Shown here in pieces: positions 55,446-63,684 of a stretch of DNA of 63,684 nt. The DNA is from an uncultured Myxococcales bacterium (GTDB lineage: Bacteria; Myxococcota_A; UBA9042), in contig CAIYWC010000121.1 in NCBI GenBank assembly GCA_903929795.1, forward strand, positions 1-63,684, read 5' to 3'. The translations under genes were made by a program, and so were the position numbers. Position 1 is the stretch's first letter; each line of letters begins with the position of its first letter. The notes beneath the pieces were generated by a model, which had not been told where the DNA came from, made no database searches, and was given only the letters and a program-made list of their open reading frames with translations.

Positions 55446-56251
55446 TTCACGCAAAGAAGTCGCTGGGCCAGAATTTTCTGCACGATCAAGGGGTTCTGAA
55501 TCGGATTGCCGACCTTGCGCAGCCGGAGCCGGGCTCGGGGCTGGTGGAGATCGGTCCGGGGACGGGCAACCTGACGGAGCACCTGTTGGCGCGGCTGCCG
55601 GCGGACTGGCATCTGGATGCGATCGAGCGCGATCGGCGGATGGTGCCGCTGCTCGCTGCGCGTTTTGGCGAGCGGGTGCGCGTGACGGAAGCCGACGCGG
55701 CGGACGTGGACTGGCCGGCGTTGCTGGAGCCGCTGGGCCCGCGGCCGGTCGTGGTGGGCAACCTGCCGTACTACGCGGCGCTGCCGATCCTGTTCGCGGT
55801 ACTGGAAGCCAAGCCGGCGCGGATGATCTTCATGGTGCAAAAAGAAGTCGCGGACCGTCTGGTGGCCAAGCCATCGACGCCGGCGCAGGGACAGATTTCC
55901 ATCAAAATTCAGATGGTTGCGGACATCAAGCTGGCGTTCAAGGTCGGCAGTGGCGCGTTTACGCCCGCGCCCAACGTCGACAGCGCGATCGTGGTGCTGC
56001 AGCCGCTGGCGGCGCCGCGGTATCCGATTGGCGATCCCCAGCAGTTTTCGGCGCTGGTGACGGCCGGGTTTTCGCTGCGGCGCAAGACGCTGGTCAACGC
56101 GCTGGGCAATGCGCTGCACATTCCAGGCGACACCGTGCGCGCGGTGCTGGCGGCGATCGGCGTCGATGCGCGCATCCGCGCCGAGGCGCTTACGCTGCAG
56201 CAGTGGGCGGCTCTGGCGCAGCGGCTGGAGGCGGAGTCGCCAAAACCCTAG
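55442..56251 (+). CDS. rsmA: 16S rRNA (adenine1518/1519-N6) dimethyltransferase
   Basis: 269 aa (also called KsgA). It dimethylates two adjacent adenines in the 3' hairpin of 16S rRNA. The sequence shows KKSLGQNFLHDQGVLNRI, the SAM motif VEIGPGTGNLTEHLL, VVGNLPYYAALPILF (the NLPY catalytic motif) and GSGAFTPAPNVDSAIV. Its ATG overlaps the tsaD stop in ATGA, showing translational coupling. Confidence 0.96.
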   Translation: MIHAKKSLGQNFLHDQGVLNRIADLAQPEPGSGLVEIGPGTGNLTEHLLARLPADWHLDAIERDRRMVPLLAARFGERVRVTEADAADVDWPALLEPLGPRPVVVGNLPYYAALPILFAVLEAKPARMIFMVQKEVADRLVAKPSTPAQGQISIKIQMVADIKLAFKVGSGAFTPAPNVDSAIVVLQPLAAPRYPIGDPQQFSALVTAGFSLRRKTLVNALGNALHIPGDTVRAVLAAIGVDARIRAEALTLQQWAALAQRLEAESPKP

Positions 56252-56377
56252 TGCGAATCGCTTGACGGCGAGGCCGTGGCAGCACAGGATGGAGAATGGC
56301 GGGTGCTGGCCGCATTCCTCAGCAAGCAGCGCCCGGTCACCAGACTGCGTTCCCCCAGCGCCCGAAAACGGAGAGCT

Positions 56378-58147
56378 ATGGCCATCGACGACGATCGCAA
56401 CGTACGCCGCAACCAGTCCAGCTACTTGCCTGCGCCGACCAAGTCGATGGGCGACATGCTGCTGCGCGAGCGGCTCGTGTCCGTGGAGCAGTTGAAGAAC
56501 GCCGCCGCGGAGGCGCAGCGCACTGGCAAGCACCTGGGCGCGGCGCTGAACGCGCTGGGCTACGTCGACCAAGCGCACCTGGTCGATTTCCTGTCGCGCC
56601 AGTACCAGGTGCCGTCGATTGACCTGACGACCGTGGAAGTCAGTGAGGAAGTGCTGCGGCTGGTGCCCAAGGAAGTGGCGGAGCGGCATGCGCTGGCGCC
56701 GATCGCGCTGCACGGCTCAACGCTCGTCGTGGCGATCACGGATCCGGGCAACTACAACGCGATCGACGACCTGAAATTCCTGACTGGGCTGAACATCGAG
56801 GTCGTTGTCGCACCGGCCGACGAGATCGCCAAAGCGCGCATCCGCTTTTACGCGACGATCGAGCGCAGTTCGCTGGAAGAGGTCATCTCGAGCGAGCTGG
56901 CGGGCATGGAAGACGGCGTCGACGTGATGGTCGACGGCGCCGAGGTCGTCGACGTCAACTCGCTGGAGAAATCGTCTGAAGAAGCGCCGGTCGTGCGTTT
57001 GGTGAACTTGGTGCTGGTGGACGCGATCCGCCGCGGCGCTTCCGACATTCACATCGAGTGCTACGAGAAGGCGTTTCGCGTGCGCTACCGCATCGACGGC
57101 GTGTTGCACGAGATGATGCGGCCGCCGATGAAGCTGCGCAATGCGATCCTGTCGCGTGTGAAAATCATGAGTTCGCTCGACATCGCCGAGCGCCGCTTGC
57201 CGCAGGACGGCCGCATCAAGTTGAAGCTGCCCGGCGGCAAGGAGTGCGACTTCCGCGTGTCGGTATTGCCGTGCCTGTTTGGCGAAAAAATCGTCATGCG
57301 GCTGCTCGACAAGGGAAATTTGCAGACGGACATGACCAAGCTGGGCTTTGACGAAGGCGAGCTGAAGAAATTCAAGCACGCGATCCACCAGCCGTACGGC
57401 ATGGTGCTGGTCACCGGTCCGACGGGTTCGGGCAAGACGACGACGCTGTATTCGGCGCTGACGGAGCTGAACAAGGTCACGGAGAACGTTTCGACTGCCG
57501 AGGATCCCGTTGAATTCAATCTGGAAGGCATCAACCAGTGCCAGATGAACGAGGCGATCGGCCTGAACTTCGCGTCTGTGCTGCGGTCGTTCCTGCGGCA
57601 GGACCCGGACGTGCTGATGGTCGGCGAGATTCGCGACTTTGAGACGGCGGAAATCGGCATCAAAGCGGCGCTGACCGGCCACATGGTGCTCTCGACGCTG
57701 CACACCAATGACGCGCCGTCGACGATCAACCGCTTGCTGAACATGGGCGTGGAGCCGTTCATGGTCACGTCCTCGCTGAACCTGATCGCCGCGCAACGCC
57801 TGGTGCGCCGCAACTGCGCGGAGTGCAAGCAACCGTTTCAGTACGACAGGACGCTGTGCATCGAAGCGGGCTTGACGGAAGAGGAATTTGAGAAGGCGAC
57901 CTTCATGAAGGGCGTCGGCTGCAAGACGTGCGGTGAATCGGGCTACAAAGGCCGCGTCGCCATTTACGAGATCATGCCAATGTCCGACGGCTTGCGCGAA
58001 GCGGTGCTGCAAGGTTTCTCGGCGAGCGAGCTCAAGAAAGTCGCGATCTCGGACGGGATGCAGTCGCTGCGGCGGTCCTCGCTGCTCAAGCTGGCGCAGG
58101 GCCTGACGACGCTGGAAGAGTGTCTGCGCGTGACGCGCGCTGACTGA
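56378..58147 (+). CDS. pilB: Type IV pilus extension ATPase PilB
   Basis: 589 aa from MAIDDDRNVRRNQSSYLPAP, with CGGAGAG upstream. It is the hexameric cytoplasmic motor for pilus assembly. The N-terminal MshEN-type domain (GDMLLRERLVSVEQLKNAA) is followed by the T2SSE ATPase: Walker A GPTGSGKTT, Asp box EDPVEFNLEG, Walker B RQDPDVLMVGEIRD and the His box LSTLHTND. A zinc-binding pair CAEC and CKTC lies near the C-terminus. The pil block lacks pilT next to pilB. Confidence 0.95.
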   Translation: MAIDDDRNVRRNQSSYLPAPTKSMGDMLLRERLVSVEQLKNAAAEAQRTGKHLGAALNALGYVDQAHLVDFLSRQYQVPSIDLTTVEVSEEVLRLVPKEVAERHALAPIALHGSTLVVAITDPGNYNAIDDLKFLTGLNIEVVVAPADEIAKARIRFYATIERSSLEEVISSELAGMEDGVDVMVDGAEVVDVNSLEKSSEEAPVVRLVNLVLVDAIRRGASDIHIECYEKAFRVRYRIDGVLHEMMRPPMKLRNAILSRVKIMSSLDIAERRLPQDGRIKLKLPGGKECDFRVSVLPCLFGEKIVMRLLDKGNLQTDMTKLGFDEGELKKFKHAIHQPYGMVLVTGPTGSGKTTTLYSALTELNKVTENVSTAEDPVEFNLEGINQCQMNEAIGLNFASVLRSFLRQDPDVLMVGEIRDFETAEIGIKAALTGHMVLSTLHTNDAPSTINRLLNMGVEPFMVTSSLNLIAAQRLVRRNCAECKQPFQYDRTLCIEAGLTEEEFEKATFMKGVGCKTCGESGYKGRVAIYEIMPMSDGLREAVLQGFSASELKKVAISDGMQSLRRSSLLKLAQGLTTLEECLRVTRAD

Positions 58148-58164
58148 ACGACCGGAGGCACGCG

Positions 58165-59379
58165 ATGGCTATTTGGGCATGGGAAGGCCAAAACGCAGAC
58201 GGCGACTTCAAGCGCGGCGAGCTGGAAGCCGACAACAAGGATGGCGCAAACGCCAAGCTGCGCACGCTCGGTATCGCGACGGTCATCAGCGTCAAGAAAA
58301 AGCAGAGGGACCTGGAGATCAACATCCCGGGCCTCACGGACGGCGTGCCGATCAAGAGCCTGGTCGTGTTCACGCGCCAGATGGCCACGATGATTGACGC
58401 AGGCTTGCCGCTGCTGCAATGCCTGGACTTGATCGGCAACCAGGAGCCCAATCCAACGCTGCGCAAGACGATTCTCGGCGTAAAAGCGGCGGTGGAAGGC
58501 GGTACGTCGTTTTCCGAGGCGCTGCAGCGCTACCCCAAGGTGTTCGAGCCGCTGTACATCAACTTGGTCCAGGCCGGCGAGTTGGGCGGTATTCTCGACA
58601 CGATCATGAACAAGCTTGCTGAATACATTGAAAAAGCGTCCGAGACGCAGGCCAAGGTCAAGAGCGCGATGAAGTATCCGCTGACGGTGCTCGTGATCGC
58701 GCTCAGCATCACGGCGGGCTTGCTGTGGAAGGTCGTGCCGACGTTCGCTGCGACGTTCAAGTCCATGGGCCGCAAGGAATTGCCGGCGATCACCGAGATG
58801 TTGGTGACGATCTCGGACAACTTCATCGCCGCCATGCCGTTCGTGTTCGCCGGCGGCATCGGCATCATGTTTTTGTACAAGCTCGCGATGAAGACCAAGA
58901 ATGGCCCGTATTTTCGCGACTTTCTGCTCTTCAACGCCCCGATCATCGGCAACGTGATCCGCAAGTCGGCGGTGGCGCGGTTTACGCGCACACTGGGAAC
59001 GCTGATCACCGCCGGTGTGCCGATTCTGGACGCGCTGGCCGTCGTGGGCAAGACGTCCGGCAACCTGGTCGTGGAGCGCGCGCTCGACTACACGCGGGCG
59101 CGCATCATGGAAGGCAAAAACGTCACCTCACCGCTGCTGGAGACCAAGGTGTTTCCCGTCATGGTCGTGCAGATGATCGCGGTCGGTGAAGCGACGGGCG
59201 CCATGGACGTGATGCTGACCAAGATCTCGGATTTCTACGACGACGAAGTGGACGAGGCCATCGAAGGCATGACCGCCGTCATGGAGCCGCTGATGATGGT
59301 CGTGCTTGGCGGCATCATCGGCACGGTGATGATGGGCATGTACATGCCGATCTTCACGATGGGCGAGACAATTCACTAG
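58165..59379 (+). CDS. pilC: Type IV pilus inner-membrane platform protein PilC
   Basis: 404 aa. It starts MAIWAWEGQNADGDFKRGEL and has two T2SSF domains. The paired segments VFTRQMATMIDAGLPLLQCLDLI and RFTRTLGTLITAGVPILDALAVV show the internal duplication of the family. Membrane helices lie near residues 170-190, 220-240 and 375-395. It is the inner-membrane platform for pilus assembly, located 17 bases after pilB and preceded by CGGAGGC. Confidence 0.96.
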   Translation: MAIWAWEGQNADGDFKRGELEADNKDGANAKLRTLGIATVISVKKKQRDLEINIPGLTDGVPIKSLVVFTRQMATMIDAGLPLLQCLDLIGNQEPNPTLRKTILGVKAAVEGGTSFSEALQRYPKVFEPLYINLVQAGELGGILDTIMNKLAEYIEKASETQAKVKSAMKYPLTVLVIALSITAGLLWKVVPTFAATFKSMGRKELPAITEMLVTISDNFIAAMPFVFAGGIGIMFLYKLAMKTKNGPYFRDFLLFNAPIIGNVIRKSAVARFTRTLGTLITAGVPILDALAVVGKTSGNLVVERALDYTRARIMEGKNVTSPLLETKVFPVMVVQMIAVGEATGAMDVMLTKISDFYDDEVDEAIEGMTAVMEPLMMVVLGGIIGTVMMGMYMPIFTMGETIH

Positions 59380-59482
59380 GCGCGTCCGCCGTTTTGCCGG
59401 GTCACGGCCGTGCACTGAGCCGGCGGACGTGCGGCGACTTGGGAACCCGGATCCGGGTCACCGCTGGAGTGTGTAGACAGCT

Positions 59483-61465
59483 GTGGCAACTCCGCACCTC
59501 CCTGACATCTTGCCTGAACGCTTGAAACGGCCGGCGGAGTCGACGCCGCGACGGCCGATTCCGCCCCTGCTCGAGGCGTCCCCGCAAGCGTCGCCACCGC
59601 AGCCGCTGCCGCGCGATCACCCAGCGCGCACGACCACGCTTTTTGACGACGACGAGCGCCCGGAGCGGATCCAGGACGAGACGCTGGTGGACCGCATCAA
59701 GTGGACGACGCTGGCGCGCGTGGTGCTGCTGACGGCGGTGCTTGTCTTTGCGGTGACGCTGGATCTGGGCCTGGGGCTGCGGCCGCCGGCGCCGCTGGTC
59801 GAGAACTCACTCTACCGGCTGACGACGGCGTTCTTCCTGCTTTCCTTCCTCGCGCTGCTGGCGACGCAAATCCTGCAAGGCGGCCCGTACCTGCGCTGGC
59901 TGGCCAACGCGTCCGTGGCGCTGGACGTGGCGCTGGCGATGGTGCTCGTCGCTGCAACCGATGGTTTGCAAAGCGTGTTCCTGTTCGCGTTTCCGCTGGC
60001 GGTGCTCAATTCCGCGCTGCTGCTGCGGCGGTCGGGCGCGCTGGCAGCGGCGACGCTGGCGGCGTTGGCGCTGGCGGTCATGACCATCGCCCACCTGGGC
60101 TGGCTCCATTTGCCGCTGGTCCCGGTGCGCGCGGTCACGCCGGGTAGCGGGCTGGTGCCGTTGGACGTGCTGGTGCAGCTCGGCGTGCAGGTGGCGGCGG
60201 TCTACGCGACGAGCTTTCTCAGCATCCACCTCGTGCGCGAACTCGACCAGTCGGGCCAAAAGGCGGTACAGCAGCGCGTTGAGCTGGCACGCCTGCGGTT
60301 GCGCTACGCGGATGTCGTGTCGAGCCTGCCCGACGGCCTGCTGACCGTCGGCGTCGGCGGCGTTGTCACCGGCGTGAATCCGGCGGGTGCGCAGATTCTG
60401 GGCCAGGAAGTCGCGCGGCTGCTGGGCCAGCCGTTGTCGGTCGTGCTGCCGGAGCTGTCTGCGCTGGAGGCCCGGACGTCCGGCGTCTGGGGCGAGATGG
60501 AGATCGCGCGGGACCGCGCGCTGGAGCGGACGCGCGAGCTGCACCGCGATCGACCGGGTGAACCGCAGCAGATCCTGGCGTGCCGCGTCGCTGCGCTGCA
60601 TGAATCGGTCGATCGCCGCCAGCCGGTGGGGCGCCTGGTCGTGTTTCGCGACGTGACCGAGGCGCGGCAGCAAGAGGATCAGCACCGCGATCGCGAGCGC
60701 CTGGCGACCGTCGGCACGATGGCGATGGCCGTGGCGCACGAGATCCGCAACCCGCTGGCGTCGATTTCGGGCGCCATCCAGATGCTGGAGACTTCGCCGG
60801 ATCTCGCGCAGACGGACAAGAGCCTGATGGAGATCGTGCAGCGCGAAACGCGGCATTTATCCAATTGGATCGGAGAGTTCCTTGATTTTGCCAAGCCGCG
60901 GGCGCTCCAGGTCGCGCCGGTGGATTTGCGCAACCTGGTGGCGGAGACGCTGGACGCAATCGACCACGATCCGCGGGTGCTGGCGGGCGGCGTGGAGCTG
61001 CAGCGCGACCCGAACCTGCGAGCCCGTGCGTCGTCCGGGTCGCGCGAATTCCTGCTGATGGGCGATGCGGCGTTGCTGCGGCAGATGGTCTGGAACCTCG
61101 TGATCAACGCGGCGCAGGCCGTCCTTGCGACCGACGAGCGCATCGTGCGCGTGAGCCTGCAAGCCGATGGCACGCTGCTCAAGCTGGTCGTGGACGACAG
61201 CGGCCCGGGTCTGAGCAGCGACGATTTGGCGCATATTTTCGAGCCGTTCTACACGACCAAGGGCGAGGGCACAGGCCTGGGCCTGGCGACCGTGAAGCGC
61301 CATGTGACCGCGCACCGCGGCGAGGTGGAAGCCGGCGACAGCCCGCTCGGCGGTGCGCGCTTCACGATCTTGCTGCCCCGGCGCGCGTCTGGTGATACGG
61401 TGTTGTCCTGGACGCGGCAGTTCCCGGCGGCGGACGCGACCCCGGGCGGCAAAGCGGAGGCGTAG
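59483..61465 (+). CDS. pilS: Sensor histidine kinase PilS
   Basis: 660 aa from a GTG at 59483. A Pro-rich cytoplasmic tail of about 75 residues is followed by six or so membrane helices (75-245), as in PilS proteins. Then come a PAS-like segment (VVSSLPDGLLTVGVGGVVTGVNPAGAQILG) and a HisKA/HATPase module. The phospho-accepting His is in VAHEIRNPLASISGAIQML, the N box is WNLVINAAQAV, and the G boxes are DDSGPGLS and GTGLGLATVKRHV. It regulates pilA through PilR, whose gene follows without a gap. Confidence 0.93.
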   Translation: MATPHLPDILPERLKRPAESTPRRPIPPLLEASPQASPPQPLPRDHPARTTTLFDDDERPERIQDETLVDRIKWTTLARVVLLTAVLVFAVTLDLGLGLRPPAPLVENSLYRLTTAFFLLSFLALLATQILQGGPYLRWLANASVALDVALAMVLVAATDGLQSVFLFAFPLAVLNSALLLRRSGALAAATLAALALAVMTIAHLGWLHLPLVPVRAVTPGSGLVPLDVLVQLGVQVAAVYATSFLSIHLVRELDQSGQKAVQQRVELARLRLRYADVVSSLPDGLLTVGVGGVVTGVNPAGAQILGQEVARLLGQPLSVVLPELSALEARTSGVWGEMEIARDRALERTRELHRDRPGEPQQILACRVAALHESVDRRQPVGRLVVFRDVTEARQQEDQHRDRERLATVGTMAMAVAHEIRNPLASISGAIQMLETSPDLAQTDKSLMEIVQRETRHLSNWIGEFLDFAKPRALQVAPVDLRNLVAETLDAIDHDPRVLAGGVELQRDPNLRARASSGSREFLLMGDAALLRQMVWNLVINAAQAVLATDERIVRVSLQADGTLLKLVVDDSGPGLSSDDLAHIFEPFYTTKGEGTGLGLATVKRHVTAHRGEVEAGDSPLGGARFTILLPRRASGDTVLSWTRQFPAADATPGGKAEA

Positions 61466-62926
61466 ATGGCGAAACTGCTGATTGTCGACGACGACCTGTC
61501 GCTGCGCGAGTTCCTGACGCTGTTCCTCAAGCGCGAAGGCTACGACGTCGAAGTCGCGGCGAACGGCCAACGTGCGCTGGAACTGCTGCAAACGCAGCCC
61601 TTTGACCTCGTGCTGACCGACATGCGGATGCCACGCATGGGTGGTTTGGACCTGCTGGACGCGATTCGCGAACGCGCCATTCAAGCCCAAGTCATTGTGA
61701 TGACAGCTTATTCGACGACGGATACCGCGCTCGAGGCGATGCGCAAGGGCGCGTACGACTACATCGTCAAGCCGTTCCAGCTCGCTGAGGTCAAAGTTAT
61801 CCTGGCGAAATGTTTGGAAAAATCCGCGCTCGTGCGCGAGAATCAGGCGCTGAAGAAGACGCTGGCGCAGACAGCCGGGCCGCGGCGCAATCAATTCATC
61901 TATCATTCCAAAGCAATGGATGACGTCGTGCGGCTGATCAAGCGCGTCGCGCGGACGCCGTCGTCGGTGCTCGTGTTGGGCGAATCGGGTACCGGCAAGG
62001 AGCTGGTCGCGCGGATGCTGCACGCTGAGTCGGGGCGCGAGCAGAAGGCGTTTGTGGCGATCAACTGCGGCGCGATCCCGGAACAGTTGATGGAGTCAGA
62101 GCTTTTTGGCCACGTCAAGGGCAGCTTCACCGGCGCGACCAAGGACAAGAAGGGCCTGTTCGAGGCGGCGCACGGCGGCACGCTCTTTCTGGACGAGATC
62201 GGCGAACTGACGCTGGGCCTGCAGGTCAAGCTGCTGCGGGTGCTGCAGGAACGCGTGGTCACGCCGGTGGGCGACACGCGCGAAGTTCCGGTTGATGTAC
62301 GCGTGGTTGCCGCGACGCATCAAGACCTTCGCCAGCGGGTTCAGGAGGGCCTGTTCCGCGCAGACCTGTATTTTCGCCTCAACGTGATTGAGCTCCGGAT
62401 GCCGCCCCTGCGCGAACGACGTGAGGACATCGCGCCGCTGGCGCAGCATTTCCTCACAGCATTCAATCAGCGAATGGGTTGTGATTTCAAGGGATTTGAC
62501 GCGGAGGCGCTGGTCGTTCTGGAGTCGCTGCCCTATCCGGGCAACGTGCGCGAGTTGGAGAACATCATCGAGCGCGCGGTGGCGCTGGAGACCGCCGATC
62601 GCATCACGACGGCGCACTTGCCGGACCCGGGCGCGCGCGAGCTTCTGCGGCAGACGCAGCCGATTCGTCAGGCGGAGATCGCGATCCCCGTCACGCCAGC
62701 TGAGGCGATCCAGCGCGCGGTGGCCGCCATCGACGGCTGGTTCAGCCAGCCCAACGCGACCATCGAAATGGAGCCGCTGGTGGAGCGTCTGGAGCGCGGG
62801 ATTCTGGACAGCGCACTGCGCCACAGCGGCGGCAACAAGACTGAGGCGGCGCGGCTACTGGGCATGACGTTTCGCTCCATGCGCTACAAGCTCGCCAAGG
62901 GTGACGGCGAATCGGGCGCGGCTTGA
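61466..62926 (+). CDS. pilR: Sigma-54-dependent response regulator PilR
   Basis: 486 aa; the ATG follows the pilS stop directly. Receiver domain with phospho-Asp in FDLVLTDMRMPRMGG. The sigma-54 AAA+ domain has VLGESGTGKE (Walker A), the GAFTGA loop as GSFTGATKDKKG, GGTLFLDEIGEL (Walker B), and RFDLYFRLNV-like FRADLYFRLNVIELRMPPLRER. The C-terminal Fis-type helix-turn-helix reads GGNKTEAARLLGMTFRSMRYKLAK. The GAFTGA to GSFTGA change is conservative. The sigma-54 promoter about 270 bases downstream fits its role as the pilA activator. Confidence 0.95.
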   Translation: MAKLLIVDDDLSLREFLTLFLKREGYDVEVAANGQRALELLQTQPFDLVLTDMRMPRMGGLDLLDAIRERAIQAQVIVMTAYSTTDTALEAMRKGAYDYIVKPFQLAEVKVILAKCLEKSALVRENQALKKTLAQTAGPRRNQFIYHSKAMDDVVRLIKRVARTPSSVLVLGESGTGKELVARMLHAESGREQKAFVAINCGAIPEQLMESELFGHVKGSFTGATKDKKGLFEAAHGGTLFLDEIGELTLGLQVKLLRVLQERVVTPVGDTREVPVDVRVVAATHQDLRQRVQEGLFRADLYFRLNVIELRMPPLRERREDIAPLAQHFLTAFNQRMGCDFKGFDAEALVVLESLPYPGNVRELENIIERAVALETADRITTAHLPDPGARELLRQTQPIRQAEIAIPVTPAEAIQRAVAAIDGWFSQPNATIEMEPLVERLERGILDSALRHSGGNKTEAARLLGMTFRSMRYKLAKGDGESGAA

Positions 62927-62930
62927 TGGG

Positions 62931-63091
62931 TGACAAGAATTGTCAGTTTCATCTCAACACCTTGATTTGCATTCTGAAAATGGATAATGAACTCGCCGAG
63001 CGAGCGGCTTCGGGCCGAACAATCGCCACCGATCGACACATTTCGTCATGTTTGTCGACAGCATGGGGCGCGGAGTGACAAAAACCGTCAC
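62931..63091. promoter_or_regulatory. Three TGACA/TGTCA-type inverted repeats, candidate PilR-binding sites
   Basis: TGACAAGAATTGTCA (62931-62945, perfect six-base arms), TGTCGACA (63053-63060, perfect palindrome) and GTGACAAAAACCGTCAC (63075-63091, five-base arms). TGTC half-sites are what PilR recognises at the Pseudomonas pilA promoter. They lie about 105-270 bases upstream of the sigma-54 promoter, the normal place for an enhancer-binding protein. The gap 62927-63423 (about 500 bases) holds these sites and the pilA leader; no gene is evident in it. Confidence 0.55.
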
Positions 63092-63167
63092 TTGGCCGCG
63101 CGCGACCTGCCGACCCGGCGGTCTTCCGTGTGCGAAGCGACCGCGCCAGAAATATAAAACCAAGTAT

Positions 63168-63180
63168 AATCATGATTTTA
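63168..63180 (+). promoter_or_regulatory. IHF-like binding site upstream of pilA
   Basis: AATCATGATTTTA matches WATCARNNNNTTR at all but one fixed position. It lies in an AT-rich island (63150-63190) between the putative PilR sites and the sigma-54 promoter, the usual place for IHF to bend DNA at such promoters. The match could be chance in AT-rich sequence. Confidence 0.4.
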
Positions 63181-63196
63181 TAGATACATCGTCCGG

Positions 63197-63212
63197 TTGG
63201 CACGCTCCCTGC
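63197..63212 (+). promoter_or_regulatory. Sigma-54 promoter of pilA
   Basis: TTGGCACGCTCCCTGC matches the TGGCAC-N5-TTGC consensus, with GG at 63199-63200, GC at 63211-63212 and exactly ten bases between. Transcription should start near 63224, leaving a leader of about 200 bases before the pilA ATG. The adjacent pilR gene encodes a sigma-54 activator. Confidence 0.85.
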
Positions 63213-63276
63213 AACGGAGTGGAACGTGCCCCGGCCGACTCCCTGGAGGGACTTGGGAAGGAGGAGCGGGCATGGT

Positions 63277-63308
63277 TCCATCGGTCTCGATGGAAACCGA
63301 TGGAACAG
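63277..63308 (+). other. Hairpin in the pilA 5' leader
   Basis: GTTCCATCGGT (63277-63287) and ACCGATGGAAC (63298-63308) form a perfect 11-base stem with a ten-base loop; the loop itself repeats part of the stem (GATGGAA). It lies midway in the predicted pilA leader, about 115 bases before the ATG. It has no T-run, so it is more likely to affect mRNA stability or translation than termination. Confidence 0.5.
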
Positions 63309-63423
63309 CCTGTCGGCATCTCCGCTGGGATTCGTCCTGCGAGTTGCGAGGCACACCGGAGCCACTCTCGGGACGCCCTAATCGTCCAGCTTGCGGAAAC
63401 GGCACTTTTCTGGAGGAACCACT

Positions 63424-63684
63424 ATGTTGAAGAACCTGCGCAGCAAGAAGGGCTTTACCCTCATCGAATTGATGATCGTCGTCGCGATTATCGCCATCTT
63501 GGCGGTCGTTGCGGTGCCGCAGTTCACCAAGTACATGCGTTCGGCGAAGGCGGCGGAAGCCACTGAAATGCTTGACCTGATCAAGAAGGGTTCGGCTTCG
63601 TACTACACGACGCCGCGCACCAATCCGGACGGCACGCACATCGATTGCCGCTTCCCGATTTCCACCGCGATCACGCCGGCCGGC
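63424..63684 (+). CDS. pilA: Type IV major pilin, 5' part (cut by window edge)
   Basis: 87 codons, running off the right edge. The leader [10 protein letters not shown] is followed by [20 protein letters not shown], the prepilin cleavage site with Gly at -1, Phe at +1 and Glu5. The helix continues [19 protein letters not shown]. The protein is assembled into the pilus by PilB and PilC from the same block. GGAGGAACC lies upstream of the ATG. Expression should depend on sigma-54 and PilR. Confidence 0.95.
   Translation, partial: MLKNLRSKKGFTLIELMIVVAIIAILAVVAVPQFTKYMRSAKAAEATEMLDLIKKGSASYYTTPRTNPDGTHIDCRFPISTAITPAG

Noticed and set aside
59445..59458. Perfect 14-base palindrome ACCCGGATCCGGGT upstream of pilS
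   Set aside because: It might be an operator, but it is a single short GC-rich palindrome with no second copy or promoter context.
63165..63170. TATAAT upstream of pilA as a sigma-70 -10 box
   Set aside because: No -35 element at 15-19 bases, and the sigma-54 promoter next to it is far stronger.

Overview
The window is GC-rich, almost fully coding DNA from a Gram-negative bacterium. It looks like a member of the Myxococcota or a related former deltaproteobacterial lineage. The pointers are a pilB-pilC-pilS-pilR-pilA block resembling that of Myxococcus, MopE-type CDGLDNDC repeats in an Asp/Ala-rich lipoprotein, an orphan Ser/Thr kinase with a C-terminal membrane anchor, a DUF4388 protein, signal peptides on ATP synthase subunits a and c, and multihaem cytochromes. 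No rRNA, tRNA, CRISPR array, insertion sequence or phage gene was recognised. All assignments come from reading the sequence; no database search was run.

Layout. Bases 1-9.2 kb are mostly minus strand: the start of rpsA, an oppF-oppD-lipoprotein-pdxA operon, a small plus-strand metallopeptidase, then frr-pyrH-tsf-rpsB and an XRE regulator. At 9.4-12.2 kb hemB is followed by an unusual ZIP/ArsP-type metal transporter. At 12.3-19.5 kb a minus-strand run carries rpe, a lamin-tail lipoprotein, an exported methyltransferase, a MopE/WD40 lipoprotein, a small beta-rich protein and mnmE. etfBA follows (19.7-21.5 kb), then a surface-polymer region (21.7-31 kb) with two Wzy/WaaL-like proteins, two polytopic GT-C-like proteins, a transaldolase and a membrane-anchored Ser/Thr kinase.

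At 31.1-37.6 kb lies the most striking locus. It encodes a dihaem sensor with a degenerate kinase-like C-terminus, a small membrane protein, a NapC-anchored cytochrome with 12 haem sites, a NarX-type histidine kinase with a CHSCH haem site in its periplasmic sensor, and a NarL-type regulator. I infer a haem-based redox or ligand sensing relay connected to the membrane. From 37.8 to 56.3 kb there are mainly housekeeping genes: a SpoIID-like protein, aroC, a MAPEG protein, dapF, a CPA2 antiporter, clpB, a DUF4175 protein, atpI-atpB-atpE, a DUF4388/TPR protein, tsaD and rsmA. The window ends in the type IV pilus block. There pilS and pilR precede a consensus sigma-54 promoter for pilA, with TGACA inverted repeats and an IHF-like site upstream and a hairpin in the leader.

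A dispersed repeat of about 100-125 bp occurs at least four times (37.6, 42.6, 51.9 and 54.3 kb). Every copy lies just downstream of a stop codon; three are in the same orientation and one is inverted. It is the best non-coding novelty in the window.
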